64,000 nucleotides of DNA, from contig NZ_CP040899.1 of NCBI RefSeq assembly GCF_006349365.1, positions 3,286,001 to 3,350,000 of the forward strand, given 5' to 3'. Of this stretch, positions 35,256 through 44,304 are shown piece after piece. The notes beneath the pieces were generated by a model. It did no database searches, was not told the DNA's origin, and saw only the letters and a list, made by a program, of their open reading frames with translations. A program made the translations under genes and the position numbers. Numbering within the stretch: position 1 is the first letter of the stretch; every line of letters starts with the position of its first letter. Source of the DNA: Georgenia wutianyii (GTDB lineage: Bacteria > Actinomycetota > Actinomycetes > Actinomycetales > Actinomycetaceae).

Positions 35256-36047
35256 ATGCTCTCCATCACGTCCGTGAGCAAGACGTTCTTCCCCGGCACG
35301 CCGAACGAGCGCGTCGCGCTCGACGACATCAGCCTCGACCTCGCCACCGGGGAGTTCACCACCGTCATCGGCTCCAACGGCGCCGGGAAGTCGACGCTGC
35401 TCAACATCGTCGCCGGGCGGATCACCCCCGACCGCGGCTCCGTCGTCGTCGACGGCGAGGACGTCACCCGGCTGCCCGACTACCGCCGGGCCCGCCACCT
35501 GGGCCGGGTCTTCCAGGACCCGCTCGCGGGCACCGCCCCGGACATGACGATCGAGGAGAACCTCGCCATCGCCTACGCCCGCGGCAAGCGGCGCGGGCTG
35601 CGGCTCGGGGTGACGCGGGACAAGCGCGAGCTCTTCCGCCGCGAGCTCGCCTCGCTCGAGCTCGGCCTGGAGAACCGGCTGCGCCTCAAGGTCGGGCTGC
35701 TGTCCGGCGGGCAGCGCCAGGCCCTGTCCCTCCTCATGGCGACGTTCAGCGAGCCGAAGATCCTCCTGCTCGACGAGCACACCGCGGCGCTGGACCCCCA
35801 GCGCGCCGACCTCATCACCCGGCTCACCGCCGAGGCCGTCGAGCGCCACCACCTCACCACGCTCATGGTCACCCACAACATGGACCAGGCCCTGCGGGTG
35901 GGCACGCGGCTCATCATGATGCACGAGGGCCGGGTGGTCGTCGACATCTCCGGCGAGCGCAAGCGCAGCGCGACCGTCCAGGACCTCCTGCGCGCCTTCG
36001 AGCAGGTCAAGGGCGCCGAGCTGGACGACCGCACGCTCCTGCAGTAG
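35256..36047 (+). CDS. ABC transporter ATP-binding protein (TrpZ-like)
   Basis: A 263-residue ABC ATPase. Walker A is GSNGAGKST, the Q-loop follows in VFQDPLAGTAPDM, the signature is LSGGQRQALS, Walker B is KILLLDEHTAAL and the switch His is in VTHNMDQAL. It is the only ATPase in this locus and would power import with the permease at 34349. The ATG begins one base after the permease stop. The last gene of the operon; the opposite strand takes over at 36051. Confidence 0.93.
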   Translation: MLSITSVSKTFFPGTPNERVALDDISLDLATGEFTTVIGSNGAGKSTLLNIVAGRITPDRGSVVVDGEDVTRLPDYRRARHLGRVFQDPLAGTAPDMTIEENLAIAYARGKRRGLRLGVTRDKRELFRRELASLELGLENRLRLKVGLLSGGQRQALSLLMATFSEPKILLLDEHTAALDPQRADLITRLTAEAVERHHLTTLMVTHNMDQALRVGTRLIMMHEGRVVVDISGERKRSATVQDLLRAFEQVKGAELDDRTLLQ

Positions 36048-36050
36048 CCC

Positions 36051-36518
36051 TCAGAGGGGGTCGGTGACGTCGGCGACCTGGGCCCCCAGCGCGTGGACGA
36101 GGGCCACGGCGTCCACCGTCGCCGCGACGCCGTGCGCGCCGGCACCGATGGACACCGTGCCACGCACGTGGCTGTCGGCGACGACCGGCCACGCGTGGGT
36201 CGCCCCGAAGGGCGTGATGGTGCCGCGCTCGTAGCCGGTGACCTCCTTGGCCGTCGCGGCGTCCGGCAGGGACAGCCGGTTGACCCCGAGCAGGGTCCGG
36301 AGCTTGGGCCAGGAGATCGTCCGGTTGCCCGGGACGAGGACGAAGAGGTAGTCCTCGGCCGCGCGGCGCACGACGATCGTCTTGACGAGCGCACCCGGTG
36401 GTACGCCCCGGGCGGCGGCCGCCTCCTCCAGGCTGTCGACGGGTCCGTGCCGGGTGAGGAGGTGCTCGAGCCCGGCGGCCGTCATCGCCGCCGTGGCCGT
36501 CGTCTCGTCAGGACTCAC
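36051..36518 (-). CDS. YbaK/EbsC-family aminoacyl-tRNA deacylase
   Basis: A 155-residue YbaK-fold protein. Landmarks are the conserved Lys in GALVKTIVVRRA (about residue 46), FVLVPGNRTISWPKLR, and GYERGTITPFGATHAWPVV, the family's G-x-x-PFG loop. Family members hydrolyse misacylated tRNAs (for example Cys-tRNA-Pro). The GTG at 36518 overlaps the stop of the upstream glycoside phosphorylase gene as GTGA and has GGAG just before it. Why a proofreading enzyme is coupled to sugar phosphorolysis is not clear; operon position may simply reflect shared growth-related expression. Confidence 0.87.
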   Translation of the reverse strand: MSPDETTATAAMTAAGLEHLLTRHGPVDSLEEAAAARGVPPGALVKTIVVRRAAEDYLFVLVPGNRTISWPKLRTLLGVNRLSLPDAATAKEVTGYERGTITPFGATHAWPVVADSHVRGTVSIGAGAHGVAATVDAVALVHALGAQVADVTDPL

Positions 36519-38890
36519 TTCTCCGCCGGGATCGTCCGGGGCAGACGGCCCGCCGGCCGTGGCGCCCGCCCGGGCGGCTGGGTGGGGGCCGGGAGCAGCG
36601 GCACACGCTCGCGCATCGGCCGGATGACCGGGTGCCCCGTCCGCACGGTGACGTCCTCGTCGTAGATGCGGACGTCGAGCTCGCCGGCCTCCCCGAGCAG
36701 CGTGCACGTGACGGTCTCGTGGGTGGCCTCGACCTTGATCGGCGTGCCGTGCCACAGGATGCGGAAGGACAGCCGCCGCACGGAGTCCGGGAGCGCGGGC
36801 GACACCTGGGGCCGGGAGTTGTGGTCGCGCAGGCCGCCGAAGCCGTCGACGAGGGCGCTCCAGGTGCCGGCGAGCGAGGCGATGTGCAGCCCCTGGCTCG
36901 TGTTGCCCTGGAGGTCGCGCAGGTCGACGAGCGCCGTCTCGTGGAGGTAGGCGTGCGCGAGGTCGAGGTGCCCGACCTCCGCGCAGACGACCGCCTGGGT
37001 GGTGGCCGACAGCGAGGAGTCGCGCACCGTCCGGCGCTCGTAGTAGTCGAGGTTGCGCGCCTTCTCCTCGGGGGTGAACATCCTGCCCCGCCAGTGGAGC
37101 GCGAGGACGAGGTCCGCCTGCTTGATCACCTGGGTGCGGTAGAGCTGGAAGTACGGCGCGTGGAGCATGAGCGGGTACTGCGTGCCGCTGTCGAAGTCCC
37201 ACTCGGCATACGTCGTGAACTGCTCGCACTGCGGATGGACGCCGAGGGTCTCGTCGTAGGGCACGTGGACCGCGTCGGCGGCGGTCCGCCAGGCGGCACG
37301 CTCGTCCTCGGTCACCCCGTGCGCCGCGGCGACCTCCGGGTGGCGTCCGCACGCGTTGTCGGCGACCCGCAGGTTGAGGGCCGCCATGAGGTTGGTGAAG
37401 ACGTTGCAGTCGATGACCGCGGTGTACTCGTCCGGGCCGGTGACGCCCTGGATGTGCCAGACGCCGTCGCGGTCGTGGTGGCCGAGGGACATCCACAGCC
37501 GGGCCGTCTCGATGTGCACCTCGGCGCCGCACTCGCGCTCGAGGCTGTCGTCCCCGGTGACGAAGCGGTAGGCCTCGAAGGCGCGCACGATGTCGGCGTT
37601 GACGTGGAACGCAGCCGTCCCGGCCGGCCAGTAGGCGGAGGTCTCCTCACCCCGGATGGTGCGCCACGGGAAGGTCGCCCCCTTCAGCCCGAGGGTCCTG
37701 GCACGCGCCCGTGCCAGCGGCAGGGTCGAGGCCCGCCAGCGCAGCGCGTGGGCGGCGGCCTCCGGGGCGGTCATGATGAGCACCGGCATGACGAAGCCCT
37801 CGATGTCCCAGAAGGTGTGGCCGTCGTAGCCGGTCCCGGTGAGCCCCTTGGCGCCGATCGCCCGGCCCTCGGTGCGGGCGCCGGCCTGGAGCAGCTCGAA
37901 GAGGCTGAACCGGATGGCCTGCTGGAGGATCGGGTCGCCCTCGACCTCGACGTCCGCCACGCTCCAGAAGTCGTCGAGGTACTGACGCTGGTCGCGCAGC
38001 AGCGTGTCCCACCCGGCGTAGCGGGCGCTCGTGAGCGCGGCCGCCACCTGGTCGCGCACGGCGTGCAGGCTGCGCGTCGCCGACCACCCGTAGGCGAGGT
38101 GCTTGACCACGCGCAGCGTCTGCCCGGCCTCGAGCACGGTGACGACGCTCGTGCGCGCCCAGTCCTCCCGGGCCTCGTGCTCCACCTCGTACTGGTTGGG
38201 GCACTCGATGTCGTGGTCCATGCCGGCGCCCATCGTCAGCTCGGAGGCGCGCGTGCGGTGGAGGAGGACGACACCGTCCTGCTCGACGTCCTGGGCGATC
38301 GGGACGAGGGGGTCGCGCAGGGCCGCGGCGACCCGGGGGTCGTCCCCGGGGTGGTCCGGCGGCTCCTCGTTCGCGACGAGCATCGACTGGACGATGATGC
38401 GGGTGCGCCCGTCCACCGGCTCGACCTCGTAGTCGATGGCGGCGACGGCCCGGTGGGTGAAGGACACCATCCGGGTGGAGCGGACGATGATCCGCCGTCC
38501 GGCGGGGGAGATCCACTCGGTCACCCGCCGCAGGGTGCCTGCGCGGAGGTCGAGCACCCGCTCGTGGGAGACCACCTCGCCGTAGCGCATGTCGAAGGGC
38601 TCGTCGTCGACCAGCAGGCGGATGAGCTTGCCGTTGGTGACGTTGACGATCGTCTGCCCCGACTCGGGGTAGCCGTAGCCGGCCTCCGCGTACGGGAGCG
38701 GGTGCTCCTCGAAGAAGCCGGCGAGGTAGGTGCCGTGCTGGGCGGCCGGCTCGCCCTCGTCGAGGTTCCCCCGCAGACCGAGGTGCCCGTTGGACAGGGC
38801 GAAGAGCGACTCGAGCTGGCCGAGGTACTCCCCGTGCTCCCCCTGCTCGCGCAGGCACCAGGGCTCGACTGGCAGCGCCGGAGTGGTCAC
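36515..38890 (-). CDS. Glycoside hydrolase family 65 disaccharide phosphorylase
   Basis: A 791-residue protein with the GH65 layout: N-terminal beta-sandwich (LESLFALSNGHLGLRGN near residue 25), an (alpha/alpha)6 barrel with TGTGYDGHTFWDIEGFVMPV, and the general-acid Glu in GVTGPDEYTAVIDCN (about residue 488), and a C-terminal jelly roll. It would use phosphate to split maltose, trehalose, kojibiose or a similar alpha-glucoside to glucose and beta-glucose 1-phosphate. The exact sugar cannot be fixed. The partner beta-phosphoglucomutase gene precedes it with a GTGA overlap, which supports phosphorylase rather than hydrolase activity. Starts at a GTG (38890). Confidence 0.93.
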   Translation of the reverse strand: MTTPALPVEPWCLREQGEHGEYLGQLESLFALSNGHLGLRGNLDEGEPAAQHGTYLAGFFEEHPLPYAEAGYGYPESGQTIVNVTNGKLIRLLVDDEPFDMRYGEVVSHERVLDLRAGTLRRVTEWISPAGRRIIVRSTRMVSFTHRAVAAIDYEVEPVDGRTRIIVQSMLVANEEPPDHPGDDPRVAAALRDPLVPIAQDVEQDGVVLLHRTRASELTMGAGMDHDIECPNQYEVEHEAREDWARTSVVTVLEAGQTLRVVKHLAYGWSATRSLHAVRDQVAAALTSARYAGWDTLLRDQRQYLDDFWSVADVEVEGDPILQQAIRFSLFELLQAGARTEGRAIGAKGLTGTGYDGHTFWDIEGFVMPVLIMTAPEAAAHALRWRASTLPLARARARTLGLKGATFPWRTIRGEETSAYWPAGTAAFHVNADIVRAFEAYRFVTGDDSLERECGAEVHIETARLWMSLGHHDRDGVWHIQGVTGPDEYTAVIDCNVFTNLMAALNLRVADNACGRHPEVAAAHGVTEDERAAWRTAADAVHVPYDETLGVHPQCEQFTTYAEWDFDSGTQYPLMLHAPYFQLYRTQVIKQADLVLALHWRGRMFTPEEKARNLDYYERRTVRDSSLSATTQAVVCAEVGHLDLAHAYLHETALVDLRDLQGNTSQGLHIASLAGTWSALVDGFGGLRDHNSRPQVSPALPDSVRRLSFRILWHGTPIKVEATHETVTCTLLGEAGELDVRIYDEDVTVRTGHPVIRPMRERVPLLPAPTQPPGRAPRPAGRLPRTIPAEK

Positions 38891-39621
38891 AGCAGCTCCT
38901 CCAGGTCGGTGACGACGACGTCGGCGCCCTGCTCGCGCAGGGCCTCGCCCTGACCGAGCCGGTCGACCCCGACGACGTACCCGAAGTGCCCGGCGTGGCC
39001 CGCGGCGACCCCGGCGAGCGCGTCCTCGAACACGGCTGCCTCGGCGGGCGGGACGCCCATCCGCCGGGCGGCCTCGAGGTACGTGTCCGGCGCCGGCTTG
39101 CCCGGCAGCCCGAGCGCGTGGGCGAGGGACCCGTCGACCAGGACGTCGATCTGCGACTCGAGCCCGGTGACGTCCAGGACGAGCGCGGCGTTGGCGCTGG
39201 AGGAGACGACGGCGCAGGGCAGCGACCGTGCGCGAGCCTCCTCGAGGTAGCGCCGGGACCCCGGGAAGACCTTGACGCCCTCGTCCCGCATGAGCTGCAG
39301 GACGCGTTCGTTCTTCCGGTTGCCGATGCCGTTGAGCGTCTCGCGCTCGGGACCGTCCGTCGGGGTGCCGGTGGGCAGCGTGATGTCACGGCTGCCGAGG
39401 AAGTCGCGGACGCCGTCGACGCGCCGCTTGCCGTCGACGTAGCGCGCGTAGTCGGCCACCGGGTCGAAGGGGACGTACTCCTCGTGCACCCGCTCGGCGT
39501 GGTCGCGGAGGAAGGCGTCGAAGGTCTCCTTCCACGCCCGGACGTGGAGCTCCGCCGTCTCCGTGAGCACGCCGTCGAGGTCGAAGAGGAGCACCCTCAC
39601 GGTGTCGGGAAGTCCGAGCAC
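38887..39621 (-). CDS. HAD-family beta-phosphoglucomutase
   Basis: A 244-residue haloacid-dehalogenase phosphatase-fold enzyme. The nucleophile motif is LLFDLDGVLTETAELH, motif II is AVVSSSANAALVL, the Lys motif GLPGKPAPDTYLEAAR and the acidic motif FEDALAGVAAG. An alpha-helical cap lies between residues 20 and 100. It would convert beta-glucose 1-phosphate from the neighbouring GH65 enzyme to glucose 6-phosphate. I prefer the GTG at 39621 (GGAG 5 bases upstream); an in-frame ATG at 39672 would add 17 residues. It heads a three-gene unit with 4-base overlaps. Confidence 0.9.
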   Translation of the reverse strand: MLGLPDTVRVLLFDLDGVLTETAELHVRAWKETFDAFLRDHAERVHEEYVPFDPVADYARYVDGKRRVDGVRDFLGSRDITLPTGTPTDGPERETLNGIGNRKNERVLQLMRDEGVKVFPGSRRYLEEARARSLPCAVVSSSANAALVLDVTGLESQIDVLVDGSLAHALGLPGKPAPDTYLEAARRMGVPPAEAAVFEDALAGVAAGHAGHFGYVVGVDRLGQGEALREQGADVVVTDLEELL

Positions 39622-39730
39622 GTCGTCTCCGTTCGTCGTCTCGGGTCCCAGCCGCGGACCCCGCCCGCCCATTGTGACCCCCGTCACCCCAGCCCGCAGG
39701 TCGTCCGGCCGGCGCCGGGTACGGGACGGG

Positions 39731-40276
39731 TCAGCGGGCCAGCCGCTCCATGTGCTCGGCGACGTCGTCGAGGACCTCGAGGTAGCGGTCGAGCTCGGTG
39801 AGCAGCGGCTCACCCGGGAGCCACCCGAGGACGACGCCGCGCTCCACCCGCAGCGACATCCCCGCGGGCGCGCGCTCGAGCAGCCAGGCACCTCCGGCGG
39901 CGCCGAGCTCCGGGGCCGGGACGCCGTCGGTCATCACCTGGACGACGGGCAGCGCGGCGCGCAGCTCGAGGGTGATGACGTGGTGGACCTCCCCCGCCGG
40001 GGCCTCGAGCCGCAGGGACGTGGCCTCGCGGCCGCGGTACTCCCCCACGAGCCCGTCCGTGACGTCCTTGTCGACGGCGGTGAAGGGCGCGACCTGCCAG
40101 CGGCCCACCATCTCCGGCGCCGCGCCGCGCACCCGCCAGCCGCGCGGCTCGGCCCACAGCGCCAGCCGCTCGGTGCGCCGGGCGCCGCGGCCCAGGCGCT
40201 TGGCCGAGCGGGCGACGAGCACCGTCGGCACGAGGAGGACGGCGAGCAGGAGGAGGGGCAGGAGCGGCTCGTTCAC
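39731..40276 (-). CDS. Membrane-anchored protein of unknown function, coupled to the thiamine ABC operon
   Basis: A 181-residue protein with one N-terminal membrane segment (LLPLLLLAVLLVPTVLVARS) and a soluble beta-rich remainder containing VGRWQVAPFTAVDKDVTD and HHVITLELRAALPVVQV. I do not recognise the family. The GTG at 40276 has GGAGGTG 4 bases upstream and overlaps the stop of the ATPase gene as GTGA, so it is the fourth gene of the thiamine-transport operon. The tight coupling suggests related expression, not necessarily related function. Confidence 0.7.
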   Translation of the reverse strand: MNEPLLPLLLLAVLLVPTVLVARSAKRLGRGARRTERLALWAEPRGWRVRGAAPEMVGRWQVAPFTAVDKDVTDGLVGEYRGREATSLRLEAPAGEVHHVITLELRAALPVVQVMTDGVPAPELGAAGGAWLLERAPAGMSLRVERGVVLGWLPGEPLLTELDRYLEVLDDVAEHMERLAR

Positions 40277-41292
40277 CGGCCACCTCCGGGGACGACGGCG
40301 ACGTGCTCGGCCGCGAGGCGGACGCCGACCTCCGCGGGGGCGCGGTCCTCGCCCGGCACGCGCACGACGGCGCCCTGCCCGTCGGGCAGCGTGACGTCGA
40401 GCTCGCGTTCCCCGCGCCGCATCCGCCACCCGCGCACGGGCAGCCGGGCGCCGGCGTCGTCGGGGACGAGCGCGCGGGGACCGAGCGCGAGCCGCACGGC
40501 CCGCTCCCCCGTGCCGGCCGGCGCCGCCACGGTGCCGACCGGGGTGCGCAGGGCACCGCCGTCGGCGACGGCGTCGAGCACGGGACCGTAGCCGAGGAAC
40601 CGGGCGACCTCCTCGCTCGCCGGGGCGCGCCACAGCTGTTCGGGGGTGTCCGCCTGGAGCACCTTGCCGCGGGACATGACGGCGATGCGGGAGGCGACGG
40701 TGAAGGCCTCGTCGTGGTCGTGGGTGACGTAGACGGCGGTGGTCCCGGCCGCGCGGATGATGTCGCGCAGCTCCCCGGCGAGGTGCTCGCGCAACGAGCG
40801 GTCGAGGGAGGACAGCGGCTCGTCGAGGAGGAGCAGGCGCGGGCGCGGCGCGAGGGAGCGGGCCAGGGCCACCCGCTGCTGCTCCCCGCCGGACAGGGTC
40901 GTCACCGGCCGGTCGCCGTACCCGTTGAGCCCGACGAGGTCGAGGAGCTCGGCGACCCGTTCCGCGCGCTCGGCGCGCGGCCGGCCGGCGAGGCCGTAGG
41001 CGATGTTCCCGGCGACGTGCCGGTGGGGGAAGAGCTGCCCGTCCTGGAACATGAGCCCGAAGCCGCGCCGGTGCACGGGCAGGTGGGCCACCGACCGCCC
41101 GTCCCACCGCAGGTCCCCTGCGGCGAGCGGCTCGAGGCCGGCGACGGCGCGCAGCAGGGAGGACTTGCCGCAGCCGGACGGGCCGAGGAGGGCGAGCACC
41201 TCCCCCTCGGGCACGTCGAGGCTCACCCCGTCCACCGCCGTCGGGCCACCGGGGTAGGTGACGACGACCTCGCGGACCTCCAGACCGTTCAC
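40273..41292 (-). CDS. thiQ: ABC transporter ATP-binding protein (thiamine, ThiQ-like)
   Basis: A 339-residue ABC ATPase with a C-terminal TOBE-like extension. Walker A is GPSGCGKSS, the signature is LSGGEQQRVALARSL, Walker B is RLLLLDEPLSSLD and the switch His is in VTHDHDEA. Its length and extension also match FbpC/PotA-type ATPases, but the TPP riboswitch in front of the operon argues for thiamine. The GTG at 41292 overlaps the permease stop as GTGA; another GTG is one codon upstream. Confidence 0.87.
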   Translation of the reverse strand: MNGLEVREVVVTYPGGPTAVDGVSLDVPEGEVLALLGPSGCGKSSLLRAVAGLEPLAAGDLRWDGRSVAHLPVHRRGFGLMFQDGQLFPHRHVAGNIAYGLAGRPRAERAERVAELLDLVGLNGYGDRPVTTLSGGEQQRVALARSLAPRPRLLLLDEPLSSLDRSLREHLAGELRDIIRAAGTTAVYVTHDHDEAFTVASRIAVMSRGKVLQADTPEQLWRAPASEEVARFLGYGPVLDAVADGGALRTPVGTVAAPAGTGERAVRLALGPRALVPDDAGARLPVRGWRMRRGERELDVTLPDGQGAVVRVPGEDRAPAEVGVRLAAEHVAVVPGGGR

Positions 41293-43037
41293 CACGTCCC
41301 CATCCTGTCCCCTCGGAGCCTCTCGGCGAGCATCATCACCGTCGCGGTGAGGACGGCCAGGACGACGGACGCCGCGAGCGCCATCCCGTAGTTCTCCGCG
41401 CCGGGCCGGCCGATGAGCCGGAAGATCACCACCGGCAGCGTGGGGGCCTGCGGCCGGGCGAGGAACGCCGTCGCCCCGAACTCCCCGAGCGAGACGGCGA
41501 AGGCGAAGCCGACGGCGAGCCCGAGCCCGCGGGCGAGGAAGGGCCCGTCGACGGTGGCGAGCACCCGGCCGGGGGCGGCGCCCAGGACGGCCGCGGCCTC
41601 GCGCAGCCGCGGGTCGACGGCGCGCAGGACCGGCAGCACGGTGCGCACGACGATCGGCACGGCGACGACCGCCTGGGCGACCGGGACGATGAGCGGGGAG
41701 CCGCGCAGGTCCAGCGGCGGGGAGTCGAGGGTGATGAGGAAGCCGAAGCCGACCGTCACCGCCGAGACCCCGAGCGGCAGCATGAAGACCGCGTCGAGGA
41801 CGCCGAGCGCACGTCGGCCGCCGGCCGAGCGCGGGCGGCGGGAGACGACGACCGCGACGAGCGTGCCGACGACGACGGCGAGCAACGTCGCGTCGACCGC
41901 CGCGCGCAGCGAGTTCGCGGCGGCCTCCCACACGGTGACGGTGAGGGTGTTCGACCCGCCGGTGGTGGCGAGGCGGCGGTAGTTGCCCAGCCCCCAGCCC
42001 TCCGGGGCGTGCAGCGAGCCGACGAGCAGGTAGGCGAGCGGCGTGACGAGCAGCCCGAGGACCGTGGCGGCGGTGACCGCCGCTGCCGGGAGGTCCGGGC
42101 CCGGGCGCAGGCCCGGGCCGCGCAGGCGCAGCGGGCGGGCGGCCGACCGGTCGGTCCGCAGCCGCAGGGACCGGTCGTAGCGCCGGCGGGCGCGGCCCGC
42201 GAGGAGCAGCGCCGACCCGACGACGACGAGCTGGAGCACCGACAGGACGGCGGCCGCGCGCAGGTCGAGGAACTGGGTGGTCTGGATCCACACCTCGGTC
42301 TCGATGGTGCCGTACCGCATCCCGCCCATCGTGAGGACGACGCCGAAGGAGGTCGCACAGAAGAGGAAGACGACGGCGCCGGCCGAGACGACCGCCGGGG
42401 CGAGCGCCGGCAGGGTGACGGTCCGGAAGGCGCGCCAGGGCGAGGCGCCGAGGGCGCGGGCGGCCTCCTCGGCGCGCGGGTCCAGGCGCTCCCACAGCGA
42501 CCCGACCGTGCGCACGACGAGGGCGTAGTTGAAGAAGACGAGCGCCGCGACGACCGCGGCGAACGTCCCGTCGAGGCCGAGGGAGCCCAGCGGCCCCGTC
42601 TCGACGAGCAGCGCGCGGAAGGCGACGCCGACGACGACGGTCGGCAGCACGAACGGCACCGTGATGAAGCCGCGGAGGAGGCGTCGCCCGCGGAAGCGGC
42701 AGCGGTACAGGACGTAGGCGCCCGGCACGCCGAGGAGGAGGGAGACCGCCGTCGCGGTGAGCGACTGCCCGACGGTGACGCCGATGACGCGCCAGGTGCG
42801 CGGCCGGTCGAGGATCTCGGCGATCCCGCTGAGGTCGAGGGCGCCGTCGGTGAGGAACCCCCGGCCGACCATCGTCGCCACCGGCCACAGGAAGAAGACG
42901 GAGAGGAAGGCGAGCGGGACCCCGGCGGCGAGGACCCAGGCGAGCGCGGTCCCGGCGCCCGGCCCGCGCCGCCGGCGCCGCGGCGCCGGCGGGGCCGGGC
43001 GGGCGGGGGCGAGGGGCGCGGGTGCCTGGTCGAGCAC
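41289..43037 (-). CDS. thiP: ABC transporter permease, duplicated (ThiP-like)
   Basis: A 582-residue permease made of two fused BPD_transp_1 units with twelve hydrophobic segments in total. The two EAA loops are EEAARALGASPWRAFRTVTL (about residue 190) and REAAAVLGAAPGRVLATVDG (about residue 485). The N-terminus is a Pro/Arg-rich cytoplasmic stretch. This fused form occurs in ThiP and in ferric-iron permeases (FbpB); the upstream TPP riboswitch favours thiamine. The GTG at 43037 follows the binding-protein stop by 5 bases. Confidence 0.88.
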   Translation of the reverse strand: MLDQAPAPLAPARPAPPAPRRRRRGPGAGTALAWVLAAGVPLAFLSVFFLWPVATMVGRGFLTDGALDLSGIAEILDRPRTWRVIGVTVGQSLTATAVSLLLGVPGAYVLYRCRFRGRRLLRGFITVPFVLPTVVVGVAFRALLVETGPLGSLGLDGTFAAVVAALVFFNYALVVRTVGSLWERLDPRAEEAARALGASPWRAFRTVTLPALAPAVVSAGAVVFLFCATSFGVVLTMGGMRYGTIETEVWIQTTQFLDLRAAAVLSVLQLVVVGSALLLAGRARRRYDRSLRLRTDRSAARPLRLRGPGLRPGPDLPAAAVTAATVLGLLVTPLAYLLVGSLHAPEGWGLGNYRRLATTGGSNTLTVTVWEAAANSLRAAVDATLLAVVVGTLVAVVVSRRPRSAGGRRALGVLDAVFMLPLGVSAVTVGFGFLITLDSPPLDLRGSPLIVPVAQAVVAVPIVVRTVLPVLRAVDPRLREAAAVLGAAPGRVLATVDGPFLARGLGLAVGFAFAVSLGEFGATAFLARPQAPTLPVVIFRLIGRPGAENYGMALAASVVLAVLTATVMMLAERLRGDRMGTW

Positions 43038-43042
43038 GGCCG

Positions 43043-44071
43043 TCAGCCGACGACGATCTCGGTCCACGTCTCGACCCACCGGTCGCGGTTCTCGGTGATG
43101 TCCTCGGGGGCCAGGTCCAGCGGCTCCTCGCTCGCGGGGGCGTGCTCGGCCCACTCGGCGGGCAGCTCGACGCCCTCCTGGACCGGGTACATGTACATGC
43201 TGCCGGGGATGTCGGCCTGGACCTGCGGGGAGAGGAGGAAGTCGACGAACGCCTGCGCACCCTCGACGTTGCGCGCACCGCTGAGGACCCCGGCGTACTC
43301 CGTCTGGCGGAAGCAGGTCTCCAGCAGCGCGCCGGTGCCGGGGGCCGAGCCGTCGCCGGGCACCTCGGCCGCCGGGGAGGAGGAGTAGGACAGGGCGAGC
43401 GGGCGGGGCCCGGCACCCTCGGAGCCGGAGAAGTCGACGTAGTAGGCGTCGGACCAGCCCTCGACGACGCGCACCCCGTTGGCGGTGAGGTCGCGCCAGT
43501 AGTCCTCCCACCCGTCCTCGCCGAACTCCGCGACGGTGGCGAGGAGGAAGGCCAGGCCCGGTGAGGAGGTCGCCGGGTTGGTGACCACGAGCAGGTCCGC
43601 GTACGCCGGGTCGGCGAGGTCGGCGAGCGTCCGCGGCTCGGCCAGCCCCTCCTCGGCGAACCAGGCGCGGTCGATGTTCACGCAGACGTCGCCGTAGTCG
43701 ACGGCGGTGAGGGCGTCGTCGAAGGCGGTCTCCGCGGCGTCCGGGGAGCGGTAGGGCGCGAGCACCCCCTCCTCGACCGCGCGGGCGGCGAAGGAGTTGT
43801 CGATCCCGAAGACGACGTCACCGAGCGGGTTGTCCCGGGTGAGCACGAGCTGGTTGACGAGCGCGCCGCCGTCCCCCGGGGCGATCAGCTCGACCGTGTA
43901 CCCGGTGGCCTCCTCGAAGTCGGCGAGCAGCCCGTCGCTCAGGTGGAAGGAGTCGTGGGTGACGACCCGCAGGACGTCCTCCTGCTGCCCGTCCGCGCCG
44001 GTGGTGGCGCTGCACGCGCCCAGCGTGAGGACGGCGGCCAGGGCGGCGGCGGTGCGGTGTGTCGTGGTCAT
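43043..44071 (-). CDS. thiB: Thiamine ABC transporter substrate-binding lipoprotein
   Basis: A 342-residue exported lipoprotein with lipobox TLGAC (Cys20). The mature part has the ThiB/TbpA order: LRVVTHDSFHLSDGLLADFE, the GDGGALVNQLVLTRDNPLGD segment, VFGIDNSFAARAVEEGVL, VNIDRAWFAEEG, LLVVTNPATSSPGLAFLLAT, and Trp/Tyr residues in WSDAYYVDFSG that would stack on thiamine. Strong ribosome site GAGGAGG before the ATG. The TPP riboswitch at 44132-44222 sits in the leader, so the operon should be shut off when thiamine diphosphate is plentiful. Confidence 0.93.
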   Translation of the reverse strand: MTTTHRTAAALAAVLTLGACSATTGADGQQEDVLRVVTHDSFHLSDGLLADFEEATGYTVELIAPGDGGALVNQLVLTRDNPLGDVVFGIDNSFAARAVEEGVLAPYRSPDAAETAFDDALTAVDYGDVCVNIDRAWFAEEGLAEPRTLADLADPAYADLLVVTNPATSSPGLAFLLATVAEFGEDGWEDYWRDLTANGVRVVEGWSDAYYVDFSGSEGAGPRPLALSYSSSPAAEVPGDGSAPGTGALLETCFRQTEYAGVLSGARNVEGAQAFVDFLLSPQVQADIPGSMYMYPVQEGVELPAEWAEHAPASEEPLDLAPEDITENRDRWVETWTEIVVG

Positions 44072-44131
44072 GCGTGGTCCTCCTCGGCTTCAAGGAGGGG
44101 TCCGGGCGCACGTGCCCGGGGAGAGAATTCC

Positions 44132-44222
44132 CGACTTCCTTCGCCGGTGCTAACCGGAGCAGGTTCGAGGGTCTGCGGCCCTTGCCGCACTCTCAGCACC
44201 GTGGGGTGCTCCCCTGTCGTTC
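44132..44222 (-). ncRNA. TPP riboswitch (THI element) of the thiamine operon
   Basis: Read on the minus strand, the conserved THI-box blocks appear in order: ACAGGGGAGCACC, then GCTGAGAGTGCGGC (the CTGAGA box), then GACCCTCGAACCTG and CCGGTTAGCACCGGCGAAGG. The arms of P1 (CAGGGG region and GGAAG side) and P4/P5 can be drawn. It lies 60 bases upstream of the binding-protein ATG. Between them is a GC hairpin (CCGGGC-6 bases-GCCCGG type, about 44102-44120) without a T-tract, which could act as expression platform; control of translation is equally possible. Confidence 0.95.
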
Positions 44223-44304
44223 ACCGACCATGCTACCCACGGCAGGTGTGCGCGCCACCACGCGCTTCGTTAGGTTGGTCCCCATCCCCCACGGACGGAG
44301 AGAC

